From Myxococcales bacterium (GTDB lineage Bacteria; Myxococcota_A; Polyangia; Polyangiales; Polyangiaceae), in NCBI GenBank assembly GCA_016794345.1, contig JAEUKE010000066.1, positions 49,816 through 113,815 on the forward strand: a DNA stretch of 64,000 nt, in the 5' to 3' direction. Within the stretch, counting starts at the first letter, position 1. Every line of letters starts with the position of its first letter. Shown one piece after another: positions 1 to 8,533 of the stretch. Below the pieces are notes generated by a model that saw nothing but the letters and a program-made list of their open reading frames with translations, made no database searches and was not told the DNA's origin. The translations under genes were made by a program, and so were the position numbers.

Positions 1-1433
1 TGATAGTCGGGCCGGTCCTGGAGATCTCGGTCGCCGAAGAAGTTGTGATCCGTTAGGCCGACGGCGTGACAGATGCTGGTGAGGAGCTTGTTGTGTGGGA
101 CGCGCTCCTCGCTGTTGATGTTGCGCAGGCGCAGGTACCGGCCGAGGCGGAGCGTGCGATTGCCACCGCCTGCGATGATGGCGGGGTGACGCGTGTGCTG
201 GTTGTCGTGGCCGTCGTGGCCGAACTCGTTGTGCCAGAAGACGATGGTGTTATCGAGGATCGAGCCGCCGTTCGGGTCGAACGGGTCGACGACCTTCGAG
301 AGCTCGTCGAGCACGGCCGCGAAGTGCCCGGCCGCCCAGCGCTGACCGGCGCAATACCCGCGGCGGAGGGTGTTCTTCACGTCGCCCGGGCCTGTGCCCC
401 AGTAGTCGTGGACGAGGTTCTCGTGGAAGCGGAAGTCCGCGCCGTAGAGCCCGGCGGCGCCCGACGCTTGGACCTCCGGCACGTCGGTGTAGTAGTTCGG
501 GTAGTCGTCGAGGATGCGGAGCGTCGCGCACATGCTCCGTCCGCAGGCGAAGGCCTGCGCGATGACGGCCGCGTGCGCGCGCGCGACGTTCTCGACGTTC
601 GAGTAGTCGCCCACGCTCCCGTTCACGTTCGGGACGTCGGTGCCGCTCGTCGTGCAGTGCCCGACAGGAACCGGCTTGGTCGTCTCGGAGAGCTTCTTCA
701 TGGCCTCCCGATGCGCCGTGATCTTGTCCTTCTCGACGCCCTGCAGGCGCGCCTCGAGGGCCGTGAGCGCGTTCTGGCCGTGCAGCGTGATGCGGTTCTC
801 CCCCGCGGTGTAGTCGACCACCGGGTCGCCCGGGTCGGGCGGCATGAAGTCGGGCGGGAACGCCATCTGGAAGAGCGCGCTGGGGCTCGTCTCCGCGTCA
901 CGCGGGATGCCAGCCCCATCGAAGCTCATGCACTTCCACGTGCCGGCGCCTTCGACGCTCGCGGTGAGCAGCACCGGCGCGCCGAGCAAGCCGTGCAGGT
1001 AGAAGTCGAGCGAGGGGTGGTTGTCGAAGTTGCCTTCGCGATCTTCCGGCGGCTGGGCGCCGGTGAGCAGGGTGCCCTGCTCGTTGTGGCCGTGGAACGT
1101 GCGAACGCCCGGGCGCGTGCCTTCTTTCACGCACTGGGTGTCGAGGCCGTCGAGCACGGTGATCTGGTCGCGCCAGGGCATGAGCGCGTTGAGGATGGAG
1201 TCCTCGTATTCGAAGGTGAGCCCCGAGAGCGCTTCGTCCGGCGTGGCCGGCTCGGCGCCGCTCATCTGTCGCGGGATCCAGTAGTCGCGGTCCACGCCGT
1301 GGGGCGTGCGCACGGCCAGGAAGCGCACCGGCCCGGCGGGCGCGGCCTTCGCCGGGCGGGCGCCGAAGCGGGCCGCGGCGAAGGCCGCCGCGACCGAGCC
1401 ACCCAACATCGCGAAGCGTCGTCGGCTGAGCAT
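1..1433 (-). CDS. DUF1552 domain-containing secreted protein (3' end outside window)
   Basis: The ATG at 1433 opens a frame that runs without a stop to base 1, so the C-terminus lies outside the window. The N-terminus (SRRRFAMLGG, then an Ala-rich stretch ending in AKAAP) reads as a twin-arginine signal peptide. The body matches DUF1552: an early RFLAVRTPHGVDRDYW block, GLDTQC, then FHGHNEQG, and a late block NTIVFWHNEFG followed by HDGHDNQHTRHPAIIAGG, which recalls sulfatase-like folds. It starts 2 nt after the stop of the upstream DUF1592 gene, so the two are co-transcribed. DUF1552 and DUF1592 proteins occur as neighbours in Planctomycetes and Myxococcota, where they are thought to act at the cell surface. 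The biochemical role is unknown. Confidence 0.88.
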   Translation of the reverse strand, partial: MLSRRRFAMLGGSVAAAFAAARFGARPAKAAPAGPVRFLAVRTPHGVDRDYWIPRQMSGAEPATPDEALSGLTFEYEDSILNALMPWRDQITVLDGLDTQCVKEGTRPGVRTFHGHNEQGTLLTGAQPPEDREGNFDNHPSLDFYLHGLLGAPVLLTASVEGAGTWKCMSFDGAGIPRDAETSPSALFQMAFPPDFMPPDPGDPVVDYTAGENRITLHGQNALTALEARLQGVEKDKITAHREAMKKLSETTKPVPVGHCTTSGTDVPNVNGSVGDYSNVENVARAHAAVIAQAFACGRSMCATLRILDDYPNYYTDVPEVQASGAAGLYGADFRFHENLVHDYWGTGPGDVKNTLRRGYCAGQRWAAGHFAAVLDELSKVVDPFDPNGGSILDNTIVFWHNEFGHDGHDNQHTRHPAIIAGGGNRTLRLGRYLRLRNINSEERVPHNKLLTSICHAVGLTDHNFFGDRDLQDRPDY

Positions 1434-1435
1434 GA

Positions 1436-3007
1436 TCACTTCCTCCTCTGGATGAAGGCGGGGTCGCGGACGATCGCGACGAGCAGCTCCTCGAAGGAGC
1501 CGCCGCTGTCGCGGAAGGCCTCGAATGCCTCCGTCGACGCGCGAACCGTCTGCGGGGAGCCGAAGTCGGCCCCCATGACGAAGTGCCCGAAGCGCCTGAC
1601 CAGGCATTGCTGGAACGGTTGGTCCGCGGCGAGCGCGGCCGAGAGCGCCGGCGCGCTCTCGTACGTCGCGCCGTCGAGGACGACGGTCGACTCGACGGGC
1701 TTGCCGTCCGCGTAGGTGGTCTGCCAGGTGCCGTCACCTGCGAAGTTCTCGAAGGCCAGGCCGACCGGATCCGAGGTCTTGTGGCAGGCGCCGCACGTCG
1801 GATCGGCGGTCCGCGCGTCGGCGATCTGCTTGACCGTCGCGTCCGCGCCGACCAGGTCCTTCACCGCCGCTTCCAGATCGATGTTGAGCGGAACGATGTC
1901 GTTGCACATCGCGTCGCGGTAGACGGACATGCCGCGACGGACCACGTTGTCGCGCCCCTTCTTGCCGTGGGCGACGAGCCAGGCGCCCAGCGTGAGGAGC
2001 CCGCCGCGCTGATCGGGGTCGAAGTCGATCTGCGCGACGCCCGAGCCTGGGTGGCTCGCGCCGTAATAGGCGGCGACCTCGGGGGTCCCCCAGGTGTGGT
2101 TGGTGGTCAAGAGGTCCGCCAGATCTCCGCGGCCCTTCACGACGATCCCCTCGACGAACGCCTTGTACTCGTCCTCGAGCTGCGCGACGAGCGCGGGATC
2201 GAGGCCGGTCTCGTTGCCCTGGCTCGCGAGCGTCGACATCTTGAGCCACTCCCAGAAGAAGCGCTGCCAGATGACGGCGCTGTTATCCATGAGCCGCCGC
2301 GCGTGTTGCTCCCGGATCGCCGGGTCGTGGAGGAGGCCGGCCTTGGCGTCCGCCAGGAGCTCGGCGTCGGGAGCCTTGTCGGTGAGCGAGAAGGCGAGCA
2401 GGCTGGCGATCTCGTATTCGTCGATTTCGACCACTCCCTGCCCGTCCGGGCCGATCTCCGAGCGGTACAGGAACTGCGGGGAGAGCAGCACGGCGCGGAC
2501 CACCGCGGAGAACGCCCACTCCGGACCGTACGTCGCGGCGGTGTCATCGTAGACGGCTCGCAGCTCCGCCTTCTCCGCGTCGGTGAGGGGCCTGCGGTAC
2601 GCCGCTTCCGGGAACCAGCCGAGGAAGGTGTCCACGCACGCGGGCGTGCCGAACGCGTCGCAGCGCGCAGCGGCGGCGCCCTGCGTCGATGCCCAAGTGC
2701 CGACCGTGCGCGCAGCGTCGATGAACTGCGAGGCGTTGCCGAGGTCGATGCGGGCCGCCACGGAGATGTTCGTGATGCCGTACTCGCTCGAGCCCTCAGG
2801 GAGGTTCACCGCGGGCGCGCCGGGGAACAGTCGCTGCACCTCGGCGTTGTACTGGGACGGTGTGAGCCGCCAGACGCGCGCTTCGAGCCGCGGGTCCGAC
2901 GGGTCCGTTCCGTCGAAGACGTCGTCGTCATCGTCGGGATTCTCACCGATCGATCCGACGCACCCCGCGAGGGTGAGCGCCCCCAAGATCGCGATGAAGT
3001 TTCTCAC
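1436..3007 (-). CDS. DUF1592-family lipoprotein (DUF1587/1595/1592/1588/1585 architecture)
   Basis: 523 residues from a GTG start. The signal MRNFIAILGALTLAGC is a clear lipobox (Cys16), followed by an acidic linker. Segments can be assigned by order: a DUF1587-like part near 45-65 (LTPSQYNAEVQRLFPG), DUF1595 near 135-190 (YRRPLTDAEKAELRAVYD), DUF1592 near 190-330 (VLLSPQFLYRSE), DUF1588 near 345-445 with CGACHKTSDPVGLAFENF, and DUF1585 at the C-terminus (QCLVRRFGHFVMG). The CxxCH motif in DUF1588 resembles a haem c site, but haem binding is unproven. It is the first gene of a pair with the DUF1552 gene. There is no Shine-Dalgarno sequence before the GTG; a TAGGAT box lies 6 nt upstream, suggesting a leaderless mRNA. 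Confidence 0.9.
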   Translation of the reverse strand: MRNFIAILGALTLAGCVGSIGENPDDDDDVFDGTDPSDPRLEARVWRLTPSQYNAEVQRLFPGAPAVNLPEGSSEYGITNISVAARIDLGNASQFIDAARTVGTWASTQGAAAARCDAFGTPACVDTFLGWFPEAAYRRPLTDAEKAELRAVYDDTAATYGPEWAFSAVVRAVLLSPQFLYRSEIGPDGQGVVEIDEYEIASLLAFSLTDKAPDAELLADAKAGLLHDPAIREQHARRLMDNSAVIWQRFFWEWLKMSTLASQGNETGLDPALVAQLEDEYKAFVEGIVVKGRGDLADLLTTNHTWGTPEVAAYYGASHPGSGVAQIDFDPDQRGGLLTLGAWLVAHGKKGRDNVVRRGMSVYRDAMCNDIVPLNIDLEAAVKDLVGADATVKQIADARTADPTCGACHKTSDPVGLAFENFAGDGTWQTTYADGKPVESTVVLDGATYESAPALSAALAADQPFQQCLVRRFGHFVMGADFGSPQTVRASTEAFEAFRDSGGSFEELLVAIVRDPAFIQRRK

Positions 3008-3013
3008 TGGACC

Positions 3014-3019
3014 ATCCTA
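3014..3019 (-). promoter_or_regulatory. putative -10 box (TAGGAT) of a leaderless promoter
   Basis: On the minus strand TAGGAT ends 6 nt before the GTG of the DUF1592 gene, and no Shine-Dalgarno sequence is present. The spacing fits transcription starting at or next to the start codon. The same arrangement recurs before several other genes here. Inferred from sequence only. Confidence 0.4.
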
Positions 3020-3266
3020 GCTTGATCGTTCGGTTGAGGGTTCAGCATGATCGTCGTCGCTCGAGGACATCCGATGCGCTCGGCGGAGAGCGGGACGTCG
3101 TCGTCAGGGTGAGCCCGCCCCACTCCGCAATGTGTGTGCCGGGGCCGTGTGGCCTGCTTTTGCGCAGAACCGTCGCCGGCGTGCAGACTCGAGTCCGCAG
3201 CCTCTGCTGGCTCGAGTCCGCAGGCTCGGTTTGCCAAGCCCGCTCGTTTTGTGGACACTCCGGCCG

Positions 3267-3869
3267 ATGACCGCCCGAGACGACGAAGCATGGATGCGCG
3301 TCGCGATGCGGGAGGCCGACCAGGCTCGAGGGAGCACGGGGGACAACCCTTGGGTCGGCTGCACGATCGTCGCGAGCGGTGAGATCCTCGGTCGCGGGCA
3401 CACGCAGGGGCCCGGTGAAGATCACGCCGAGATCGCCGCCGCGCGCGACGCCCAAGCGCGGGGTCTCAGCATCGTGGGGGCGACGCTCTACTCCACGCTC
3501 GAGCCTTGCTCGTTCCACGGGCGCACGCCGGCCTGCGCTCGATCCATCGCGAGCCGCGGCATCGCGCGGGTTGTCATCGGCATGCGTGACCCTCACCCTC
3601 GCGTGAACGGCCTCGGCATCCAGATCTTGCGAGACGCGGGGATCGAGGTGACCGAGGGCGTTCTCGTCGACGAGATCCGCCGCCAGCTCGGCGAGTGGGT
3701 GCTGGATCACCACCCGCACGAGCTGATCGCGCGGGTGACGGGGTTCGATGCTCCGGAGCTGGTCGCACGCGCGACCGAGATCTACGGCTTGAGCCCTGAG
3801 CGATTCGAGCGGTGGCTCGAGACGGACGCGGCCGCAGATCTCCGTCGTTCACTCGGCCGCGACGGGTGA
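3267..3869 (+). CDS. RibD-type deaminase domain protein (no reductase domain)
   Basis: 200 residues from ATG 3267. The zinc cytidine-deaminase-like fold of the RibD N-terminal domain is clear: WMRVAMREADQARG at the N-terminus, DNPWVGCTIV, then HAEIAAARDA (zinc His and catalytic Glu) and the PCSFHGRTPAC zinc-cysteine motif, followed by RVVIGMRDPHPRVNGLG. In riboflavin synthesis this domain deaminates the pyrimidine intermediate. Bifunctional RibD has a further reductase domain of about 200 residues, which is absent here; instead there is a short C-terminal tail (LSPERFERWLETDAAADLRR). It could be a stand-alone riboflavin deaminase or a paralogue acting on another pyrimidine. No rib gene is adjacent. 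Its 3' end overlaps the convergent SulP gene by 21 nt. Confidence 0.85.
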   Translation: MTARDDEAWMRVAMREADQARGSTGDNPWVGCTIVASGEILGRGHTQGPGEDHAEIAAARDAQARGLSIVGATLYSTLEPCSFHGRTPACARSIASRGIARVVIGMRDPHPRVNGLGIQILRDAGIEVTEGVLVDEIRRQLGEWVLDHHPHELIARVTGFDAPELVARATEIYGLSPERFERWLETDAAADLRRSLGRDG

Positions 3870-5375
3870 GCCCACCCCGGCGAGGCCTCGGACCTCCACT
3901 TCGACGGAGCGCCGGGGCGCGTTGTCGACGAAGGTCCGGATCGCCTCCTGCACGTCTTTGTGGACGCTCGTCGCGCCTTCGGCGTCGACGACGACGCGAC
4001 CCTTCGGCGGGACGGAGTCGAGGGCTGCTTGCAGGTCGGCGCGGGCGAAGAACGGCACATCCCGCACGAGCCGAACGATCAAGCGACCCTCTTCCTGCAC
4101 GACCTCGACGGCGCGCCCGAGGGCGCGTCGAACGGCGAGGGCCATCGCCACCGCGAGACCGATGCCGACACCCTTCAGCAGGTCGAGCGCCACCACGCCG
4201 ATCAGGGTGGCCGCGAAGGGGATGAAGTTCTCCAGCCCGGCCTTCCAGGCCGACCGGAACACGACCGGGCCGGCCAGCTTGTAGCCGGTGACGAGCAGGA
4301 TGGCGGCCAGGCAGGCGAGGGGGATCCGCTCGAGGAGCGGGCCGAGGACGAAGATGGTGAGCACGAGCAGCAGGCCGTGCACGAGGGCAGCCCCGCGCGT
4401 GCGTGCTCCGGCCTGGAGCGCGGCCGAGCTGCGCACCACGACCGACGTGATCGGGAGCCCGCCGAGGAAGCCGGCAAGGGTGTTTCCGACGCCCTGGGCG
4501 ATCAGCTCGCGGTTCATGGGGGAGCGGCGAGCGAACGGATCCAGACGGTCCATCGCCTCGACGTTGAGGAGCGACTCGATGCTCGCGACGACCGCGACGG
4601 TCACCGCGACGACCCAGACGTCCTGTCGGAGCCAGAGCGAGAAGTCCGGCACGGCGAGCGAAGCCTTCCAGGCGGCGGCATCGGGGATGTTCACCATGTG
4701 CTCTGCGACGAGCGCGCGTCCCGGCGCGACGGCTCGCACGAGCTCGTGGGTGGAGACGCCGACCAAGACGGCGACGAGTGGGGCGGGCAAGAACGTTCCA
4801 CCGCGACGCTTCGAGAGCTTCTCCCAGCCGATGAGCGACGCCATGGCCGTGAGCGCGGCGATCACCGCGGTGGGCTCGATGGCAGCGATGAGCGCGCTGG
4901 GACCTGGGCTTGTCGAAGCGTTTTCGATCGCAAACGCCTCGCGATCGAAGCCGACTGCGTGAGGCAGCTGCTTGATGATCAGGAGGACGCCGATGGCGGC
5001 GAGCATGCCTGCCACGACACCGGTCGGGAACCACGCGGAGAAGCGCCCGAACCGGAGGGCGCCCATCACGACTTGCAGGATCCCCGCGAGAATCAGCGCG
5101 ACCGTGAAGACCTCGAAGCTCCCGAGAGTCGTGATGCCCGTGAGGACGATGGCGGCGAGCCCCGCGGCGGGCCCGCACACGCTGAGCTCCGCTCGGCTGA
5201 GGAGCGGCACGACGAGGCCGCCCACCATTCCGGCGACGAGCCCCGAGAGGAGCGGCGCGCCGGACGCGAGCGCGATCCCGAGGCAGAGCGGGACCGCGAC
5301 GAGGAAGACGACGAGCCCGGCGGGCAGATCGAAGCGAAGGCTGTCTCGGAGCGTGGGCAAAGGATGGTCGCGCAT
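3849..5375 (-). CDS. SulP family anion (probably bicarbonate) transporter
   Basis: 508 residues. It has many hydrophobic segments over residues 20-395 (for example LPAGLVVFLVAVPLCLGIAL and SVCGPAAGLAAIVLTGI), then a C-terminal STAS-like domain near 405-500 (FFARADLQAALDSV, VVVDAEGATSVHKDVQEAI). SulP proteins are inner-membrane anion transporters for sulfate or bicarbonate. The gene lies 15 nt downstream of a beta-carbonic anhydrase on the same strand. That pairing is well known for SulP proteins linked to bicarbonate and pH handling, so bicarbonate is the likelier substrate. Substrate choice is inference. Confidence 0.9.
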   Translation of the reverse strand: MRDHPLPTLRDSLRFDLPAGLVVFLVAVPLCLGIALASGAPLLSGLVAGMVGGLVVPLLSRAELSVCGPAAGLAAIVLTGITTLGSFEVFTVALILAGILQVVMGALRFGRFSAWFPTGVVAGMLAAIGVLLIIKQLPHAVGFDREAFAIENASTSPGPSALIAAIEPTAVIAALTAMASLIGWEKLSKRRGGTFLPAPLVAVLVGVSTHELVRAVAPGRALVAEHMVNIPDAAAWKASLAVPDFSLWLRQDVWVVAVTVAVVASIESLLNVEAMDRLDPFARRSPMNRELIAQGVGNTLAGFLGGLPITSVVVRSSAALQAGARTRGAALVHGLLLVLTIFVLGPLLERIPLACLAAILLVTGYKLAGPVVFRSAWKAGLENFIPFAATLIGVVALDLLKGVGIGLAVAMALAVRRALGRAVEVVQEEGRLIVRLVRDVPFFARADLQAALDSVPPKGRVVVDAEGATSVHKDVQEAIRTFVDNAPRRSVEVEVRGLAGVGSPVAAE

Positions 5376-5390
5376 GGCTGAATCGGCCTT

Positions 5391-6059
5391 TCAGATCCCC
5401 ACGACGGCCCGGAGCGGGAGCACGACGGACTCGGTCGGCGAGCCACGGTCGATGGCCTCGAACTGGCCGCCCGCCGGGTTGAACTGGAAGACCTGCCCCG
5501 TCTCGATCTTGTAGACCCAGCCGTGGAGGCTGACCTCGCCGCGAGCGAGTCGGGCGCGAACGGCTGGGTGCGTGCGGAGGCTCTCGAGCTGCGAGAGCAC
5601 GTTCTCCTCGACGAGGACGGTGGCGAGGGCGTCACCCGAGAGGTGTTGGTAGTTGTCCCGCACGTGGCGCCGCGTCGCCTCGGCGTGCTGGAGCCAGGTG
5701 GCGACGGCCGGGGAGTCCTTCAGGGCCTCCGGCGTGAGGAGGGCCTTCATGGCTCCGCACTGCGTGTGACCGCAGACGACGATCTGTCGAACACCGAGGT
5801 GCTGGACGGCGAACTCGATCGTCGCCGCCTCACCGGAGCTGGTCGGTGCGTATGCGGGGACCAGATTTCCGGCGTTGCGGAGGATGAAGAGCTCCCCGGG
5901 CTCGGTCTGCGTGAGGAGGTTCGGGTTGATGCGGCTGTCGCTGCAGGTGATGAACAGCGTCTCGGGGCGTTGGCCCTTGGCGAGGGACGTGAAGAGACCC
6001 TCGCGCGACGGAAAGACCTCGGACTGGAACTTGTGGAGTCCCTGGATGAGCTTCTGCAC
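5391..6059 (-). CDS. beta-class carbonic anhydrase
   Basis: 222 residues when started at GTG 6059, which has GAGGAG 8 nt upstream; a longer ATG frame from 6122 has no ribosome site and adds an Arg-rich extension unlike the family. The enzyme interconverts CO2 and bicarbonate. Zinc ligands are visible in CSDSR (Cys, with the Asp-Arg dyad) and CGHTQCGAMKA (His and Cys). ELFILRNAGNLVP and GEAATIEFAVQHLGV are typical family blocks, and the C-terminal SLHGWVYKIETGQVFQFN is also standard. It is followed by the SulP transporter in the same operon. Confidence 0.95.
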   Translation of the reverse strand: MQKLIQGLHKFQSEVFPSREGLFTSLAKGQRPETLFITCSDSRINPNLLTQTEPGELFILRNAGNLVPAYAPTSSGEAATIEFAVQHLGVRQIVVCGHTQCGAMKALLTPEALKDSPAVATWLQHAEATRRHVRDNYQHLSGDALATVLVEENVLSQLESLRTHPAVRARLARGEVSLHGWVYKIETGQVFQFNPAGGQFEAIDRGSPTESVVLPLRAVVGI

Positions 6060-6175
6060 GGAACACACTCCTCGTGGGGCGCGATCGCGCCTCGCGGCTG
6101 ACGTGGTCGGCTGCGACGTCACCCCGGTTCGGGGCGAGTCGGATTGATCGGGCAGCGGTGTTCAGCCGAGCCGAG

Positions 6176-6532
6176 TCAATGCAGCAGCCGGAGGAGCGTC
6201 TTCCGTTGTGGAGGGATGTACTGGGTCGCGGCGAGCGGAACGGGCGGGCGAGCGTGGCGGTCCGCCACTGGGGTGACCCCGACGACACGAGCTCTCGGCG
6301 GTCGCCGCGGCGCCATGCGGCTCGCCAGCTTCAGCGTCGCCGAGGTCTCGCCGTCCTCGTGGTGCTCTTCGACCTGGGAGGTGTTGTTGCCCGGAGCCGT
6401 GACCGCTGCCGCTGCCGCTGCCGGTGCGCCCGAGAACAGGAGCACGAGGAACGCCGCGAGCACGGCCGCAAAGCGGGCAGTGAGCCTGGAGAGGCCCCTC
6501 GGTGCTCGGCCGCGTCGGGACAACAGATTCAC
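6176..6532 (-). CDS. small exported protein of unknown function
   Basis: 118 residues from GTG 6532. An Arg-rich n-region is followed by a hydrophobic stretch (FAAVLAAFLVLLFSGAPAAAAA) that looks like a signal peptide or membrane anchor. The rest is short, polar and basic, with an EEHHEDGE patch and no recognisable domain. It lies 116 nt upstream of the carbonic anhydrase on the same strand and may share its transcript. Not recognised. Coding status is moderately supported by the signal-peptide-like start but not by homology. Confidence 0.4.
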   Translation of the reverse strand: MNLLSRRGRAPRGLSRLTARFAAVLAAFLVLLFSGAPAAAAAAVTAPGNNTSQVEEHHEDGETSATLKLASRMAPRRPPRARVVGVTPVADRHARPPVPLAATQYIPPQRKTLLRLLH

Positions 6533-6819
6533 TTCGCTCGGGTCGAACGGTTGGGAGGGCGAACTATTCCCTCGTCGTAAGCGACACTATCCCGCTCCGT
6601 TCGATTTGCCACGTCGTCATCGTGTCAAAGTTTCGAAGCCATGATTCGTCTCTGACGAAGTGACTTGTCCGACGTGTCGCCGGCGGCGGGCTGGGTCGAT
6701 TCGTCACGATCGGGGCGATCGGGCGAACGAGGGGGGCGCGAGGGCGCGCTTCCGAGGGGCCTCGGAGGCAGAGCCCTTGGCACCCATCTCGCCAGTGGCG
6801 GACTCACGCTGGAGGAATC
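6533..6819. other. divergent intergenic region, no gene seen
   Basis: 287 bp separate a minus-strand small exported protein from the CBS-domain gene on the plus strand. It contains a locally AT-richer part (about 6555-6660) that probably holds both promoters. No open frame with a ribosome site, hairpin with T-tract or repeat was identified. Confidence 0.5.
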
Positions 6820-7755
6820 ATGTCCCTCGAACGATTCGTCTCGGGTCGCATCGTCGTGCTCCGACCAGACGCGACGGTGATGCAGGCTGCTCGCGCCATG
6901 GAGGAGAACGGGATCGGTGCTGTCCTCGTCGGTGACCGGAGCGGGCTCGTCGGCGTGGTGACCGATCGCGACATCGCTCTCGGTGCCTTCGCGGATCGGG
7001 CGGACCCTGCGGCGACTCGGCTCGAGAGCATCATGAGCGACTCCGTGGTGTGCCTCCCCTGTGATGCCTCCGCGCAGGAAGCCGTGGAGGCGATGGCCGC
7101 ACACGGCGTGCGGCGCCTGCCGCTCGTCGATCGTGAAGAGCGGCCGGTCGGGATCCTCAGCCTCGACGATCTGCTCGCGTGCTCGATGGTCCCCGTCGAC
7201 GCGGTGGCGGACGTGCTTCGGGCCCAGCTCGGGAAGCCGACCCGGAAGAAGCCGCCCGGCGTGATCGGTCCCCGCGTTCGGAGCGGTCCGAGCCCGCGGC
7301 GCTCGTCACGCCGAGCCGCGCATGCGGAGGCCACTTACGCCCGGTTCCTGCACGTCGTCATGGATCACGCGAGCCTTTCCCGGATCGAGATGGCCGACCG
7401 GTTGGCTCGACTCGGGATAGGCCTGCTCTGTCAGCGGATCCGCCGAGACCTGGCGCGGCACTTCCTGTCGCAGGTGCCGCTCCTGCTCCGTGAGGCGATC
7501 ATCGACGGCATCGACGGACCCGATCGCCGCATCGATCTCGTGGTGATGCAGCAGGAGGTCAGCGAAACGCTCGACGTCTCCCCCGCGCGGGCGAAGGAGG
7601 TCCTCGTCGGCCTCGTCGAGGCGCTCGAGGAGACGGTCTCACCAGGTCAGATCGAGTCCGTACGCGAGCAGCTGCCTCCGGATCTGCGCCAGCTGTTCCG
7701 GCCGGCCGGGGGAAGATGGTCGTCCCAGCACCAAACGGGCCCCGGCCCCTCCTGA
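6820..7755 (+). CDS. CBS-domain pair plus DUF2267 protein
   Basis: 311 residues from ATG 6820, preceded by GGAGGA. Two CBS motifs fill residues 1-125: VLRPDATVMQAARAMEENG with GVVTDRDIAL, then CLPCDASAQEAVEAM with RRLPLVDREERPVGILSLDD. After a basic linker (residues 140-165) comes a DUF2267 domain (YARFLHVVMDHASLSRIEMA, DLARHFLSQVPLLLREAIIDG). CBS pairs bind adenine nucleotides. DUF2267 proteins are often found with stress and membrane-homeostasis genes, but have no assigned activity. It is probably a cytosolic regulatory protein, transcribed alone. Confidence 0.88.
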   Translation: MSLERFVSGRIVVLRPDATVMQAARAMEENGIGAVLVGDRSGLVGVVTDRDIALGAFADRADPAATRLESIMSDSVVCLPCDASAQEAVEAMAAHGVRRLPLVDREERPVGILSLDDLLACSMVPVDAVADVLRAQLGKPTRKKPPGVIGPRVRSGPSPRRSSRRAAHAEATYARFLHVVMDHASLSRIEMADRLARLGIGLLCQRIRRDLARHFLSQVPLLLREAIIDGIDGPDRRIDLVVMQQEVSETLDVSPARAKEVLVGLVEALEETVSPGQIESVREQLPPDLRQLFRPAGGRWSSQHQTGPGPS

Positions 7756-7818
7756 CGGGACACGCGGCACGGCGGGCGTGACGGCCGCCGTGCCGCGGCG
7801 TAGAAACGTGGGCGGACC

Positions 7819-8457
7819 ATGACGAGCGAGCGAACCCCCCTTTTCTTCTCCGTGTCCCTGTTGTTCCTCGTGGCCTGCGGTTCCTCCCAGCCACCCGCCC
7901 CCGCCGGCCAACCGGACGAGGCAGCCGTCACGCCCGCGAAGCCCGAGGCGCCTCGCGAGCCCAAGGCGCCCCCGAGCGCCGAGCCTGCCGCGCCGCCGGA
8001 CACGGGCTCGTTTGCGGCGGCTCCGACCGTCGAGGTATCGGGCGCCTCGCTCCGTCTGACCTACCAAGGCGGTCTCTACACGATGAGCGAGGCGGCGATC
8101 GTCCCCAAGGGCAAGACCTTCGAGCTCCGATTCCGGCAGCCCGCGGAGGAAGGCGCCCACGAGATCCGGTTCACGCCGAGCGCGGCCAAGCCGGGGGAGG
8201 CCGCGAAGCTGGAGGGCAAAGGCACGCTCTTCTTCCAGCTCACGGACGGAAAGAACACGGACGGAAACTACAAGCTCGTCGACATCTCGAAGTCCTGCAA
8301 TGCGAGCGGCACGGTGACGTTTGCGGAGATCCCGAAAGGTGGCACCTCCGGCGGGGGCAGCCTCGACGTGACGATCACGTGTGAAGGCGTCGAGGCCTTC
8401 CGCGAGCCGCTGGTCATCAAGGGAGACTTCTCCTCGGTGCCGCTCAAGAAGAAATAG
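7819..8457 (+). CDS. lipoprotein of unknown function
   Basis: 212 residues. The signal peptide ends in a lipobox (LLFLVACGSS), followed by a Pro/Ala-rich linker to about residue 75 and then a compact domain of about 130 residues. The domain has alternating beta-like segments (VEVSGASLRLTYQGGLYTM, HEIRFTPSA, TLFFQLTDGK) and a Cys pair (SKSCNASG, VTITCEG) that could form a disulfide. No family recognised. It is probably outer-membrane anchored and facing the periplasm. It sits 76 nt upstream of the propeller-lipoprotein operon on the same strand and may be functionally linked. Confidence 0.75.
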   Translation: MTSERTPLFFSVSLLFLVACGSSQPPAPAGQPDEAAVTPAKPEAPREPKAPPSAEPAAPPDTGSFAAAPTVEVSGASLRLTYQGGLYTMSEAAIVPKGKTFELRFRQPAEEGAHEIRFTPSAAKPGEAAKLEGKGTLFFQLTDGKNTDGNYKLVDISKSCNASGTVTFAEIPKGGTSGGGSLDVTITCEGVEAFREPLVIKGDFSSVPLKKK

Positions 8458-8533
8458 CGCGGGAATCGGCCGCGTACGGGCGGCGTAGGGCCTGTCACGA
8501 AACCTGTCGTCCACCCGATGGGAGGGTGAGCCT

